The notes beneath the pieces were generated by a model. It worked only from the letters and a program-made list of their open reading frames with translations. It ran no database searches and was not told the origin of the DNA. This document shows positions 34,341 to 43,759 of a stretch of DNA of 64,000 nucleotides, in pieces; the stretch's first letter is position 1, and each line of letters starts with the position of its first letter. Source of the stretch: Chthoniobacterales bacterium (GTDB lineage: Bacteria > Verrucomicrobiota > Verrucomicrobiia > Chthoniobacterales > UBA10450); assembly GCA_013821455.1 (NCBI GenBank), contig JACDGS010000006.1:1-64000 (forward strand). Reading direction: 5' to 3'. The position numbers and the translations under genes are program-made.

Positions 34341-34526
34341 CTCCCAGCCTAACGAGTAAAGGACAAAGTCGCTCGACGTTATAAAGTTGGTGAAACGCTC
34401 CCGGCAGGCTCTCCGGGGAAGCGGCGTTATCGAGCGTTAGAAAAGCCTAAAATTTAGGATTGCGAGCGGAATTGCACCCCGTCAGTATGGCCGAGAAGAC
34501 GACCTCTCACCTCCGGAGGAAAACAA
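34341..34526. other. Spacer before the large membrane protein gene
   Basis: 186 bp. It contains a CCTAACGAGTAAAGGAC string that also appears after the GHL10 gene at 28765, a short GCTCGA/TCGAGC inverted pair, and, at 34514-34519, a near-ideal Shine-Dalgarno sequence GGAGGA that selects the TTG start at 34527. No RNA gene is recognised. Confidence 0.4.
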
Positions 34527-37500
34527 TTGGCCGAGAACGACAAGAAAGCGGGCGGATCATCCATTCCCTGGGTTAACGTGACCGCTTTGCTCATGGCGGT
34601 GGCGGGAGGAATCTCGGCTTTCTTCCAGCCCATCGTTAGTTCACGTCCACAGAAAGGTAGTCCGACGGTCGAGATAAAGGGGGAGCAGGATATCGATGCG
34701 CGGCTTTGGCAGGATCCTCTCCGAGTCGCGCTCGAGCATTTCGAAAAATCCTATGCGACCAACCCGGCTTACGAGTCATCAGTCAGAGCAACTCGACTCG
34801 CAGGAGTGCAAAGCGAAATCGTGCAAGAGCGCGTAGATCCGACGAAGCAACGACTCCTTATTCTGCCGGTCATGATTCCCGGCGGGCCTTATGCGGAAGA
34901 TAACGAGGGAAGGCTGCGCACGCGCGAAGCGGTTGTCTCGGGTCTCGCCGTAAGTGGTTACGTTCCGGACAGTGGGGAACACATTGGGTATTTAGTGTTA
35001 CCGCCGCCTTCCTCCGCAACAAACAACCCTGTGCCGCCGGTGCTTCTTCCTGTGGACGTGGTGCCTTATGAGTGGTTTCATCCACGTTACGGCAATTCAA
35101 CTCTGACCGACCCCAAAGGATTCGAACGCATCCTTATTATCTGGGAGCGCGATGACCTTCCGGGGAGAACCACCCTCGATACGCTCCAGGCGCTCGCCAA
35201 AGACCTGCGGTGGGACACGGAGAAAGAAAAAGTAAGTGTCATCGGGCCTGGGACCTCGACTGGCCTGGTGGAGCTGCTGGACCGAGACCGCAAAATTTAC
35301 CAGCCGAATCCTCATCTCCCTTCCGCTTTTCAGCCGGACAAGCAATTACAAAAGATTGATCTCTATGCCGCGATGCCTACGGCCTCTGATGCGGTCATCG
35401 CCCTGAGCTTGAAATCGGAGACAGCCGTCTCCGTACGAACTCTCAAAACAGGCCCAATCTTACATCGACCCATCAACACCGACGATGAGATCGCACAAAC
35501 GATTATCTCGGAGCTGAAGCGGCGAAAGATCGACCTGCGCGCGAACCCGGACACAAGGAAAGGTGCCGCTACCCTAACGAAAGATCCCGGCAGCCTAACG
35601 AATATAGCTGTCATCTCGGAATGGGATACGATTTACGGTCGTGCTTTGCCTCTGACTTTGCTCGCGAAGATTTACCGCGCCGATTCCGTGGAAGGATTGC
35701 GGAGTTTTATGATAGGAAAGACCGGTAACCTCGATACCGGAGTCATACCTGAATGGTTTCACACTTATAGTTATCAGAGAGGCATTGATGGCCGATTGCC
35801 GTCGGATACAACGCCGGTGAAAAGTGCGGCGCCGGCGAGCAAGGACTCGTCCAGTCCGGCGCCGCGCGAAGCGACTGAAGGAGAAGATCAATCGGACTAC
35901 CTGCGCCGCCTCGCGGTCGAGCTCGCCGCCAAGGATCAGGAGATCAAACGAAAAGGCGGCAAAGGCTTGCAGGCGATCGGTATTTTGGGGAGCGATGTTT
36001 ACGACAAGCTGATGATTCTACGGGCCCTGCGCGCGGAGCTGCCGGGCGCCGTCTTTTTCACCAATAACCTCGACGCGCGCCTGGGGCTGCGTGAGGAATG
36101 GAGTGCGACCCACAATCTCATTGTGGTCTCACCGTTTGGGCTAAGTCTCGATCGTAAGTATCAGCGCAATATCCCGCCCTTTCGCGATAGCTATCAAACC
36201 TCCGTCTTTACCAGTACGCTACTTATAACCGGAGTCTTAAGCGCAGCAGAATGGCTCCATCCGTCGCCAGGAAAAGAATGGCAGCATCCCTCGCGAATTT
36301 TTGAAATATCACGGCAGGGCCCCTGGGATCTTAGTCTCAAAGAGGGGTTGGATCCCAGGCGACTGGACTTGTCCTCCTGGTGGGGGTACCCGGCACGCTA
36401 TGTGGCGGCTTTCTTCGCCGTGCTGGGATTTGGCGCCGTGCTTGGCTGGATAGCTCTCACCGCCGGCGGGGTAGGAAAGTGGAAAGAGGCTAACTGGAGA
36501 ACTCATCTCGGGATAGGAGCGCTTTTCGCGCAAACTCCGGTCGCCGCAATGCTTGCCGGAGTCATCGGCGTAGTTTGCATTTGGCCACTCTACTCCTGGC
36601 AACGTGTCGCGGGGGAACCACTCGCCTTTCTGCAAGGAATCAGCGTCTGGCCGACAGAGATGATGCGCGTCGCGGTGATCGTTCTGTGTGCGCACTTTGT
36701 TTGGAAGAGCAGCCTGGCTTTGCAAGAAAATAACCGGAAAATTAGAGGAGAGTATCTGTCTGAGAAAGAAGACGAGATACCCGCGGAGACGGCGCCCGAG
36801 GCACTTCGCCGTTTCGGCGCGCAACTAAGAGCAGACAGTTACGAAGCCTGGCTAAGATTGCGGAAAATGCTTGGCCCGAAAAAATCTCATCCTGAGTCGC
36901 AGCCGGTGGCCGGCCCTAAGACCGGGGAGCCGACCGGGACGCCTAACGAGCAAAGGTTCAGTGCCGAAGAGCTCTGGCAGGAATACCTAGTACATGGGCG
37001 CTGGTCCAAAAGGCTGGTGCGGTTTGGGCCGCTCGTTCTCTTCTATCTTATCGGAGGCAGAGCCCTGGTTGCCATGTTGGGCGGGCCCGTCGTGCCGGCA
37101 CGTGGTTGCCTTAGCTTCGCGGTCGATAATGCGCTGCTCATTATCTGCATCGTCTGCACGACCGCGCTTCTGTTTTACGTGGTCGATGCGATTCGACTAA
37201 ATCGCGACTTGATAAAGCTTTTCGATCAGGGCCTCACCGTCTGGCCAAAGAGCGCGCGCCTTTTGAATGCGCGCAAACACTTACTCAACGATGAAGAGCT
37301 TTCCCAATACCTGAACATTCTCCTGCTCGCGGCGCGCACTGAAGTGGTTTGTCCGCTGGTAAATTATCCCTTCATCATCCTCGTCCTTTTGATCGTGGCG
37401 CGGAATAGTTACTTCGATAACTGGGATTGGCCGCTAAGTCTTGTCATCATTCTCACCCTTAACCTGGCGTGGGCGATTTACTGTTCCTTGCAACTCTACC

Positions 37501-37775
37501 GCGCGGCCGGCGCGGCGCGGCGGACAGCGCTGAATCGACTGGCCGGTCATCGCCTGGAGGCGATCCAGGTGGCCGGCGCCGCGCAATCGTCTTACCGTCG
37601 TATTAGCGCGCAAACCAGGCTGAAGATGATTGATGAGACCATCAATGAAATCGCCGGTCTTAGTCGCGGAGCGTTCGCTCCTCTCTCGGACCAACCCTTT
37701 TTTCGCGCAATCCTTTTCGCCTCCGGCGGCATCGGAGTAGGATCCCTGGTTCAATATCTCCCAAACCTTTTCTAA
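34527..37775 (+). CDS. Large membrane protein of unknown function
   Basis: 1082 residues from a TTG start, chosen because GGAGGA lies 7 bases upstream and no in-frame ATG precedes the conserved part. One N-terminal transmembrane helix (about 14-34) comes before a roughly 580-residue soluble region. Parts of that region (ILIIWERDDLPGRTTLDTLQALAKDL; LQAIGILGSDVYDKLMILRALRAELPGAVFFTNNLDARLG; NIPPFRDSYQTSVFTSTLL) resemble the two lobes of a periplasmic-binding-protein fold. Five or more transmembrane helices follow (about 625-655, 670-695, 715-735, 835-855, 870-890, 950-990) with charged loops and a soluble tail. No enzyme motif is visible. It could be a receptor or sensor; not assignable further. 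Confidence 0.75.
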   Translation: MAENDKKAGGSSIPWVNVTALLMAVAGGISAFFQPIVSSRPQKGSPTVEIKGEQDIDARLWQDPLRVALEHFEKSYATNPAYESSVRATRLAGVQSEIVQERVDPTKQRLLILPVMIPGGPYAEDNEGRLRTREAVVSGLAVSGYVPDSGEHIGYLVLPPPSSATNNPVPPVLLPVDVVPYEWFHPRYGNSTLTDPKGFERILIIWERDDLPGRTTLDTLQALAKDLRWDTEKEKVSVIGPGTSTGLVELLDRDRKIYQPNPHLPSAFQPDKQLQKIDLYAAMPTASDAVIALSLKSETAVSVRTLKTGPILHRPINTDDEIAQTIISELKRRKIDLRANPDTRKGAATLTKDPGSLTNIAVISEWDTIYGRALPLTLLAKIYRADSVEGLRSFMIGKTGNLDTGVIPEWFHTYSYQRGIDGRLPSDTTPVKSAAPASKDSSSPAPREATEGEDQSDYLRRLAVELAAKDQEIKRKGGKGLQAIGILGSDVYDKLMILRALRAELPGAVFFTNNLDARLGLREEWSATHNLIVVSPFGLSLDRKYQRNIPPFRDSYQTSVFTSTLLITGVLSAAEWLHPSPGKEWQHPSRIFEISRQGPWDLSLKEGLDPRRLDLSSWWGYPARYVAAFFAVLGFGAVLGWIALTAGGVGKWKEANWRTHLGIGALFAQTPVAAMLAGVIGVVCIWPLYSWQRVAGEPLAFLQGISVWPTEMMRVAVIVLCAHFVWKSSLALQENNRKIRGEYLSEKEDEIPAETAPEALRRFGAQLRADSYEAWLRLRKMLGPKKSHPESQPVAGPKTGEPTGTPNEQRFSAEELWQEYLVHGRWSKRLVRFGPLVLFYLIGGRALVAMLGGPVVPARGCLSFAVDNALLIICIVCTTALLFYVVDAIRLNRDLIKLFDQGLTVWPKSARLLNARKHLLNDEELSQYLNILLLAARTEVVCPLVNYPFIILVLLIVARNSYFDNWDWPLSLVIILTLNLAWAIYCSLQLYRAAGAARRTALNRLAGHRLEAIQVAGAAQSSYRRISAQTRLKMIDETINEIAGLSRGAFAPLSDQPFFRAILFASGGIGVGSLVQYLPNLF

Positions 37776-37857
37776 CATGATGCCCGGCTAACCCTGGGTA
37801 TGAGAAAGAAGAGCTGGCTACCCTGCGGGCTATGTAGATGACGGGAAAGACGCCTGC

Positions 37858-38922
37858 CTAACGTCGCACCCTCGCGTTCCCACCGCCCGCTAGCTCCAGC
37901 ACTTCCTGCAACGTCGCCATGCCTGTATCGCCCGGCGTAGTCATAGCCAACGCCCCGTGGGCCGTAGCTATCTCCAGAGTAAGTTGCGGGGGCTGTCCAG
38001 TAAGCATTCCGTAGATTAAACCTGCCGCAAAACTATCGCCGCCTCCGATACGGTCGAGTAGTTCGAGGTTAGGATAAGTGCGCGAGCGATAGAAGGCATC
38101 ACCTATCCACGCAATGCTACCCCAGTCATTGCGTGTAGCGGTGTGCACGCGGCGCAAGGTCGCGGCGGCCACTTGCAGATTAGGAAACTCTGTTCGCATC
38201 ACTGTGATGTCTTCCTCCGCCTGTGCGGCTTCCGCTTTCAGGATATCATCGGAGAGCGCTGCGGAAGAAGCGACTGACTGTTTATCGGAGAGCGCGCCAA
38301 ACACTACCTCAACATACGGAAGGATACGGCGGTTGAGCTCCTGCGCCGCACTAAAGCCACCGCGTTCCTGCCAAAGTGAGGCGCGATAGTTTAAGTCATA
38401 GGAGACTTTCACTCCGTGCTTCCGCGCCGCCTGACACCCTTGCAGAGTTAGTTCCGCCGTCTCAGTGGATAAGGCCGCAAAGATACCGCCGGTATGAAAC
38501 CAATGCGTCTTATGTTCGGCAAATAACTTATCAAAATCGAAATCACTCACTGTGAGTTGCGAAGCCGCGCTATGTCCGCGATCGACGCAACCACGCGCCC
38601 CACGCAGACCGAAGCCGCGCTCGGTAAAATTAAGCGCATTGCGCACCGACTTACCTATCCCGTCGTGCGCGCGCCATTTAATAAACTGGGTATCTACCCC
38701 GCCTTGCAGAATAAGGTCTTCGATAAGATGCCCGATCTCGTTATCGACCAGCGCCGTCACCACCGCAGTGCGCAAACCAAAACAACGCCGCAAGCCGCGC
38801 GCTACGTTATACTCACCGCCACCCTCCCAGGCGGTGAACTGGCGCGCCGTCCGGACCCGGCCTTCGCCCGGATCCATTCTGAGCATCACTTCGCCCAGCG
38901 AAATAAGATCGTAATGAGACAT
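37858..38922 (-). CDS. kdgK: PfkB-family sugar kinase, probable 2-keto-3-deoxygluconate kinase
   Basis: 354 residues. PfkB signatures are present: an N-terminal ISLGEVMLRMDPGEG, EGGGEYNVARGL for the sugar site, and the C-terminal LLDRIGGGDSFAAGLIYGML with the anion hole and catalytic Asp. KdgK phosphorylates 2-keto-3-deoxygluconate, the product of the hexuronate routes. The setting supports this: a hexuronate transporter, UxaC and a mannonate-type SDR are encoded divergently 2 kb away. Downstream of two dehydrogenases on the same strand, with 9 bp to the Ldh_2 stop. Confidence 0.82.
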   Translation of the reverse strand: MSHYDLISLGEVMLRMDPGEGRVRTARQFTAWEGGGEYNVARGLRRCFGLRTAVVTALVDNEIGHLIEDLILQGGVDTQFIKWRAHDGIGKSVRNALNFTERGFGLRGARGCVDRGHSAASQLTVSDFDFDKLFAEHKTHWFHTGGIFAALSTETAELTLQGCQAARKHGVKVSYDLNYRASLWQERGGFSAAQELNRRILPYVEVVFGALSDKQSVASSAALSDDILKAEAAQAEEDITVMRTEFPNLQVAAATLRRVHTATRNDWGSIAWIGDAFYRSRTYPNLELLDRIGGGDSFAAGLIYGMLTGQPPQLTLEIATAHGALAMTTPGDTGMATLQEVLELAGGGNARVRR

Positions 38923-38957
38923 ATAGGTCGTCTAGGTCGTATAAGTCTTATAAGTGC
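38917..38957. repeat. Short palindromic repeat (TAGGTCGTATA type) at a gene end
   Basis: Contains ATATAGGTCG-TCTAGGTCGTATAAG and the palindrome CTTATAAG. It lies at the junction of kdgK and the Ldh_2 gene and encodes the last residues (TYKTYTT) of the latter. A related copy is inside the tgt fusion gene at 55271-55305. Confidence 0.6.
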
Positions 38958-40047
38958 TCTCGAGAGCCGGCGCGCCGCACTCGGCGGCTAACTCATTCAG
39001 GGCTTCTACTTCAGCCTCGCTAAAGAGCAGGCCGCCGGCCTTCTCCGTATGTTTAGCATTCTCGGCTTCGGGCTGTCCGGGGAGCATGCAACTTTCGTTG
39101 CCATGACCGAGGATATCCTGCAACACCTGTCTCACATTCTCATGCTGTTTCCGGCCCTGCGCAAAAAGTCCACTACTAATCGCTTCAGGATGAATAACTT
39201 GAAAGTAAAACGATGAAGTCCGCTTCTCGCCCGCGGGAAGCTCTTTGCCGGTGAAGAGGGGATGCCCACCTCCGCCACGCAAAGTAGGAAGCGACCCACC
39301 TATAAGAGCGCCTAACACTTCGATCAGCACCGATAAGCCGGAGCCCTTGTGAGCTCCGAAAGGCAGCAACCACTGTGCTTTCTCGGGATCTATCGTGGGA
39401 AGTCCTTCGCTATCGACCGCCGCATTTTGCGGCAATGGCTTTTTTTCGCGGCGTAGCTGTTGCACCCGTCCCATCGCCACGGTGGAGGTAGCCCAATCGA
39501 TCACGATAGGAAAGCCACAGGCTTCCGTTGTCGGCAGTCCCCAGGAATGCGGGTTAGTGCCAAGCACTGGGAACTTACCGCCAAAAGGAACGACCTCCGC
39601 GAGGGTGGAAGTGCAGTTAGTATAGGCGATGTAACCCTTCTTCGCCGCTTCCATGACATAGCCGCCGCCCCAAAGATAATGGAAGGCGTTATCCACACTT
39701 ACCTGACCTATCCCGTACTTATCCGCCAGGGTCATGCACTTATCCATGGCGCGAAAAGCCACGCTCTGACCTAACTTAAGTTGTGCATCCCACGCTTCAC
39801 TCGCCGCAAACGGTTTATCGACAACTCGGATTTCCGCGCCCGGTTTGCATCCGCCGACCGCGCTGCCGAAAAGATGGTCAAGGTGAAGAGCTTTGATGGC
39901 GTTATGAGTGTGAATCCCATAAGTCGCGGCTAACTCACAAAAACGCGCGCCGTCCTCAGCTTCTTCCGACGTATAACCACGATGCAGATAAGCGCGCCGA
40001 ACCAAGTCATGGTGCACTATTGGAGGAACGATACGGTAAGTCGCCAT
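38932..40047 (-). CDS. Malate/L-lactate dehydrogenase-family (Ldh_2) oxidoreductase
   Basis: 371 residues of the Rossmann-free Ldh_2/MDH2 fold that uses NAD(P)H. Family signatures include GIHTHN (catalytic His), AFHYLWGGGYVMEAAKKGYIAYTNC, GTNPHSWGLPT, IDWATSTVAMGRV and LLPFGAHKGSGLSVLIEVL. Members reduce 2-keto acids such as 2,3-diketogulonate or ureidoglycolate; its position suggests a sugar-acid substrate. The C-terminal seven or so residues come from a palindromic repeat. It is followed by kdgK and preceded 3 bp away by a D-2-hydroxyacid dehydrogenase, so the three genes form an operon. Confidence 0.85.
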   Translation of the reverse strand: MATYRIVPPIVHHDLVRRAYLHRGYTSEEAEDGARFCELAATYGIHTHNAIKALHLDHLFGSAVGGCKPGAEIRVVDKPFAASEAWDAQLKLGQSVAFRAMDKCMTLADKYGIGQVSVDNAFHYLWGGGYVMEAAKKGYIAYTNCTSTLAEVVPFGGKFPVLGTNPHSWGLPTTEACGFPIVIDWATSTVAMGRVQQLRREKKPLPQNAAVDSEGLPTIDPEKAQWLLPFGAHKGSGLSVLIEVLGALIGGSLPTLRGGGGHPLFTGKELPAGEKRTSSFYFQVIHPEAISSGLFAQGRKQHENVRQVLQDILGHGNESCMLPGQPEAENAKHTEKAGGLLFSEAEVEALNELAAECGAPALESTYKTYTT

Positions 40048-40049
40048 GA

Positions 40050-41006
40050 CTAGAATGGGTTTGCCTGAATGAAGTCGGTATCGCCGTTGAGGTAATTGAT
40101 CAGGTTCAAGGTCGCGCGCATGGCCTGGCGTGGGATGCTCTCGAAAGTCTTGGAACCGATATGTGGAGTGATAATCACTCGCGGGTGTTTGAGTAAAGGA
40201 TTCTCAGGATGCGGTGGCTCCTGCTCCATCACGTCGGCGGCGTATCCGGCTAACTGTTCGGCGTCCAAAGCCGCGATCAAATCTGGTGCGTTGACTAACT
40301 CAGCTCGCGCGGTGTTGATCAGCAGTAAGCGCGGTTTGGCCAAAGCCAGCGTTCTTGCGTTGAGGAGGTGCCGAGTCTTGTCACTTAGGCCAGCATGCAG
40401 ACTAAGAATATCTACCTGAGTGATCATTGACTCTATTTTGTCGTGATGAGTTACCCCGTAGTCCTTCGCGAAAGCATCCGGCCAGTGACGATTCACCGCG
40501 TGCACCTTCAGACCAAAAGCCACCGCGCGCTTCGCTACTTCCTGTCCAATTCTTCCCAAGCCAAAGATGCCGAGACTTTTTCCCGCAAGCTCGTGACCGG
40601 TTAGTCGCAGCCACTTGCCATCGCGCACAGAGTTAGCCGACTCGACAAGGTGTCGCGCAAGCGCGAGAAGCAGGCAAAAGGTATGTTCGGCGACGCTGAC
40701 GTGATTCGTCCCCGGTGTGTAAAGAACAGGTAGCCTACGCTTCGTGCATTCTGCCACATCTATCTTATCGAGCCCGACTCCATACTTGCTAATCACTCGC
40801 AGTCGCGGGAGAGACTTAGCGATGACTGCCTTGGTTATCTCATCGTCGCCACAGAGAAAGGCATCGAACTCCCCGGCTAGCTCTAGCATGCGCTCTTCCG
40901 CTAACGGACCGCGCTCGCGCTGAATTTGGTAGTTTTGCTCCGCAAGCAAGTCGTGGTGCGGCCCAGGCGCGTCCTGATAGGAAGTAGTAGTCAGCAGCAC
41001 GCGCAT
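40050..41006 (-). CDS. D-2-hydroxyacid dehydrogenase (SerA/GyaR-like)
   Basis: About 318 residues from ATG 41006. ATGs at 41027 and 41051 would extend it, but family similarity begins at MRVLLTTTSYQDAPG, and the earlier start would leave only 25 bp to the divergent transporter gene. The NAD-binding GxGxxG is GLGRIG. The catalytic triad is visible: Arg in INTARAELVN, Glu in MEQEPP and His in TPHIGS. Probably oxidises or reduces a sugar-derived 2-keto acid; phosphoglycerate dehydrogenase activity is an alternative. First gene of the minus-strand sugar-acid operon. Confidence 0.85.
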   Translation of the reverse strand: MRVLLTTTSYQDAPGPHHDLLAEQNYQIQRERGPLAEERMLELAGEFDAFLCGDDEITKAVIAKSLPRLRVISKYGVGLDKIDVAECTKRRLPVLYTPGTNHVSVAEHTFCLLLALARHLVESANSVRDGKWLRLTGHELAGKSLGIFGLGRIGQEVAKRAVAFGLKVHAVNRHWPDAFAKDYGVTHHDKIESMITQVDILSLHAGLSDKTRHLLNARTLALAKPRLLLINTARAELVNAPDLIAALDAEQLAGYAADVMEQEPPHPENPLLKHPRVIITPHIGSKTFESIPRQAMRATLNLINYLNGDTDFIQANPF

Positions 41007-41076
41007 AGGACAGGGTTTCACGGCCATAATCGGCTTCGCCTCGCTGGTCAACTTCGTGTTAGTCTCCGACTTTCGT

Positions 41077-42356
41077 ATGTCTCCGCCGAGCCGCTCCCCC
41101 GTTTCACATTATCGCTGGGTTATCTGCGGCCTGCTTTTTTTTGCGACGACGATTAATTACATGGATCGGCAGATCCTATCGTTGTTGAAGCCGATGCTGG
41201 ACGATCAACTGCACTGGACGAGCACTCAGTTCGGCGAGATCAATGCCGCCTTCCAAGCCGCCTACGGAGTAAGTCTCTTTCTCTTCGGCTGGCTGATCGA
41301 TCGCTACGGGACAAAGATAGGTTACACACTTTCCATCGGTGCCTGGAGTCTGGCAGCGATAGGACATGCGCTCGTTAGTTCTATCCCGGGATTCTTCGGC
41401 GCGCGAATTGCCCTGGGGTTAGGCGAAGGCGGTAACTTTCCCGCAGCCGTAAAAGCCACCGCGCAATGGTTCCCCAAAAAAGAGCGTGCCTTCGCGACAA
41501 GTCTGTTTAACTCCGGCGCGAATGTCGGAGCGGTCATCGCGCCGGCCATCGTGCCCGCGATCGCTTACACTTATGGTTGGCATGCGGCTTTTGTCTTTGC
41601 CGGCATCGCCGGTTGGATATGGATAGCGGCTTGGTGGCCGCTCTTCAACGTGCCGGAAAGATCGCGCCGCGTCTCCGCCGCGGAGCTAGCCTACATCGAA
41701 TCAGACTCACCCGATGCCAACGAGAGCGGGAGCAGGGTTTCCTGGGGTGAAGTTCTCCAACATCGACAGGCCTGGTCTTTCATCGTCGCTAAGTTCCTCG
41801 CCGATCCTATCTGGTGGTTCTTCCTCATCTGGCTGCCGGATTTCTTTAAGAAGACACGCGGCTTGGATATCAAAAGCAGTTGGACATTACTCGTTAGTAT
41901 CTATGCCATCGTCACTGTGCTCAGTATCTTTGGAGGCTGGGTCACTGGCATCTCACGACGCGCGGATGGAGCGTCACACACGCGCGCAAGACTGGAATGT
42001 TTGTCTTTGCCCTATGTGTCGTGCCCATCGCCTTCGCGACCCGTGTGAGTGACTGGACCGCCGTCCTTCTTATCGGCCTGGCCGGCGCAGCGCATCAGGC
42101 TTGGTCGGCCAACCTCTATACGACCGTATCGGATATGTTCCCGAAACGCGCGGTCGCTACTCTTATCGGTGTCGGTAGTGCCGCCGGTTCGGTGGGTGGG
42201 ATGATTTTCCCAATTATCACCGGCATGATCCTGGATCATTTCTTGAATGGTTACTCGATTATTTTTGGCTTTTGTTCAATCGCATACCTCGTCGCGTTTG
42301 CACTCAACCACCTTCTTGCGCCAAAGTTCGAGCCGATAGCATTGGAAACATCATGA
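41077..42356 (+). pseudogene. Hexuronate MFS transporter (ExuT-like) with a one-base frameshift
   Basis: The first part (MSPPSRSPVSHYRWVICGLLFFATTINYMDRQILSLLKP...) is a textbook ExuT/anion:cation symporter N-terminal half. At about 41951 (GTCACTGGC|ATCTCACG) the frame breaks. Adding one C restores VTGHLTTRGWSVTHARKTGMFVFALCVVPIAFA and continuous homology to the natural end at 42356. As written, translation stops at 42048. Either a recent inactivating deletion or a sequencing/assembly error. The distal part still overlaps the uxaC start by 4 bp (ATGA), showing the frame was functional until recently. Confidence 0.82.
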
Positions 42357-43759
42357 CAACTTTCCTCGGCGATGATTTTCTGCTGCACTCCGACGTAGCG
42401 CGTGCGCTTTACCATGACTATGCCAAGCCTCAGCCTATCTATGACTATCACTCTCATCTACCACCGCGGCAGATCGCAGAGAATCATAAGTTCGAAAACC
42501 TGACCGAGGTCTGGCTCGCCGGTGACCATTATAAGTGGCGAGCCATGCGCTGGAACGGCGTTCCGGAAAGATTCACTACTGGCGATGCGAGCGCGTGGGA
42601 GAAATTCCTCGCCTATGCGCGGACCGTTCCGCGCACGTTGCGAAACCCGCTCTATCACTGGACTCACCTTGAGCTTCGACGTTATTTCGGCATCGAAGAG
42701 TTGCTCGATGAGACAAGTGCGGAATCGATCTGGCATCGAGCTAACGAACAACTCGGTGATCTGCCTGTGCACGAACTCTTGCGGAGAAGTGGAGTCGTCG
42801 TCTCATGCACGACCGACGATCCCACAGATGACTTAACACCCTACCTAAGTCTCCAGCGGGGCACCAACCTAACGACACGGGTTTATCCTACCTTTCGCCC
42901 GGATAAGGCGTTGCTCGTCGATCAACCGGTCGCCTTTAACTCATGGCTAGAGAAGCTCTCCGCCGCGAGTGGGATCGATTGTCACAGCTTCACTAACTAT
43001 CTTGGCGCACTAAGACAACGGCATGACTCCTTCCACGAAGCAGGGGGCCGCATTTCCGATCACGGCCTGACTCAGTGTGAAGCAGAAGATTGCACAGAGG
43101 AAGAAGCACGTAACTGCTTCGATGAGTCACGCGCCGGCCGCACCGTCACGCCAACGGCTGCAAAGAAATTCCGCAGCTATCTCATGCTTTTCTTTGGCCA
43201 ACTCGACGCCCCGCGCGGTTGGACGAAGCAGCTCCATCTAGGCGCGCTCCGTAATAATAACAGCAGGGCGCTGCAATCGCTGGGGCCTGATATTGGATAT
43301 GATTCTATCGGAGATTTTCCCCAAGCGGCGGGCCTTGCGAGTTATCTCGCCAAGCTAGACAGCAAAGGTCAGTTGCCGAAAATGATTCTCTACAACGTTA
43401 ACCCGAATGATAACTATCTCTTCGCAACGATGGCGGGTAACTTTCAAGACGACAGTATTCCGGGGAAAGTGCAGTTCGGGAGCGGTTGGTGGTTTCTCGA
43501 TCAGAAGGAAGGGATGGAAGCACAACTCAACGCGCTTTCGCACCTTGGATTGCTAAGTCGCTTCGTCGGGATGACAACTGATTCGCGCAGCTTTCTGTCC
43601 TTTCCACGGCACGAATATTTCCGGCGCATTCTCTGCGATCTCATCGGGCGCGATGTGGTAAACGGAGAGCTACCGCGAGAGATGAAACTACTTGGTGGAA
43701 TGGTAGCCGATATCTGCTTTCACAACGCGCGTCGCTACTTCGGTCTCCACGTCTCATGA
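42353..43759 (+). CDS. uxaC: Glucuronate/galacturonate isomerase
   Basis: 468 residues. UxaC interconverts D-glucuronate/D-fructuronate and D-galacturonate/D-tagaturonate. Signatures: YDYHSHLPPRQIAENHKFENLTEVWLAGDHYKWRAMR with metal-binding histidines, HWTHLELRRYFGI, SCTTDDPTDDL, and the C-terminal GMTTDSRSFLSFPRHEYFRRILCDLIG. Starts at ATG 42353 overlapping the transporter frame and ends overlapping the next SDR gene by 4 bp, so the three are translationally coupled. Confidence 0.95.
   Translation: MTTFLGDDFLLHSDVARALYHDYAKPQPIYDYHSHLPPRQIAENHKFENLTEVWLAGDHYKWRAMRWNGVPERFTTGDASAWEKFLAYARTVPRTLRNPLYHWTHLELRRYFGIEELLDETSAESIWHRANEQLGDLPVHELLRRSGVVVSCTTDDPTDDLTPYLSLQRGTNLTTRVYPTFRPDKALLVDQPVAFNSWLEKLSAASGIDCHSFTNYLGALRQRHDSFHEAGGRISDHGLTQCEAEDCTEEEARNCFDESRAGRTVTPTAAKKFRSYLMLFFGQLDAPRGWTKQLHLGALRNNNSRALQSLGPDIGYDSIGDFPQAAGLASYLAKLDSKGQLPKMILYNVNPNDNYLFATMAGNFQDDSIPGKVQFGSGWWFLDQKEGMEAQLNALSHLGLLSRFVGMTTDSRSFLSFPRHEYFRRILCDLIGRDVVNGELPREMKLLGGMVADICFHNARRYFGLHVS

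Noticed and set aside
34365-34440. Possible structured RNA with GCTCGA/TCGAGC ends
   Set aside because: Only six closing base pairs are convincing and the interior does not pair; no known riboswitch motif.
34486-34575. ATG at 34486 as start of the large membrane protein
   Set aside because: It is out of frame and its 29-codon frame ends without similarity. The GGAGGA site points to TTG 34527.
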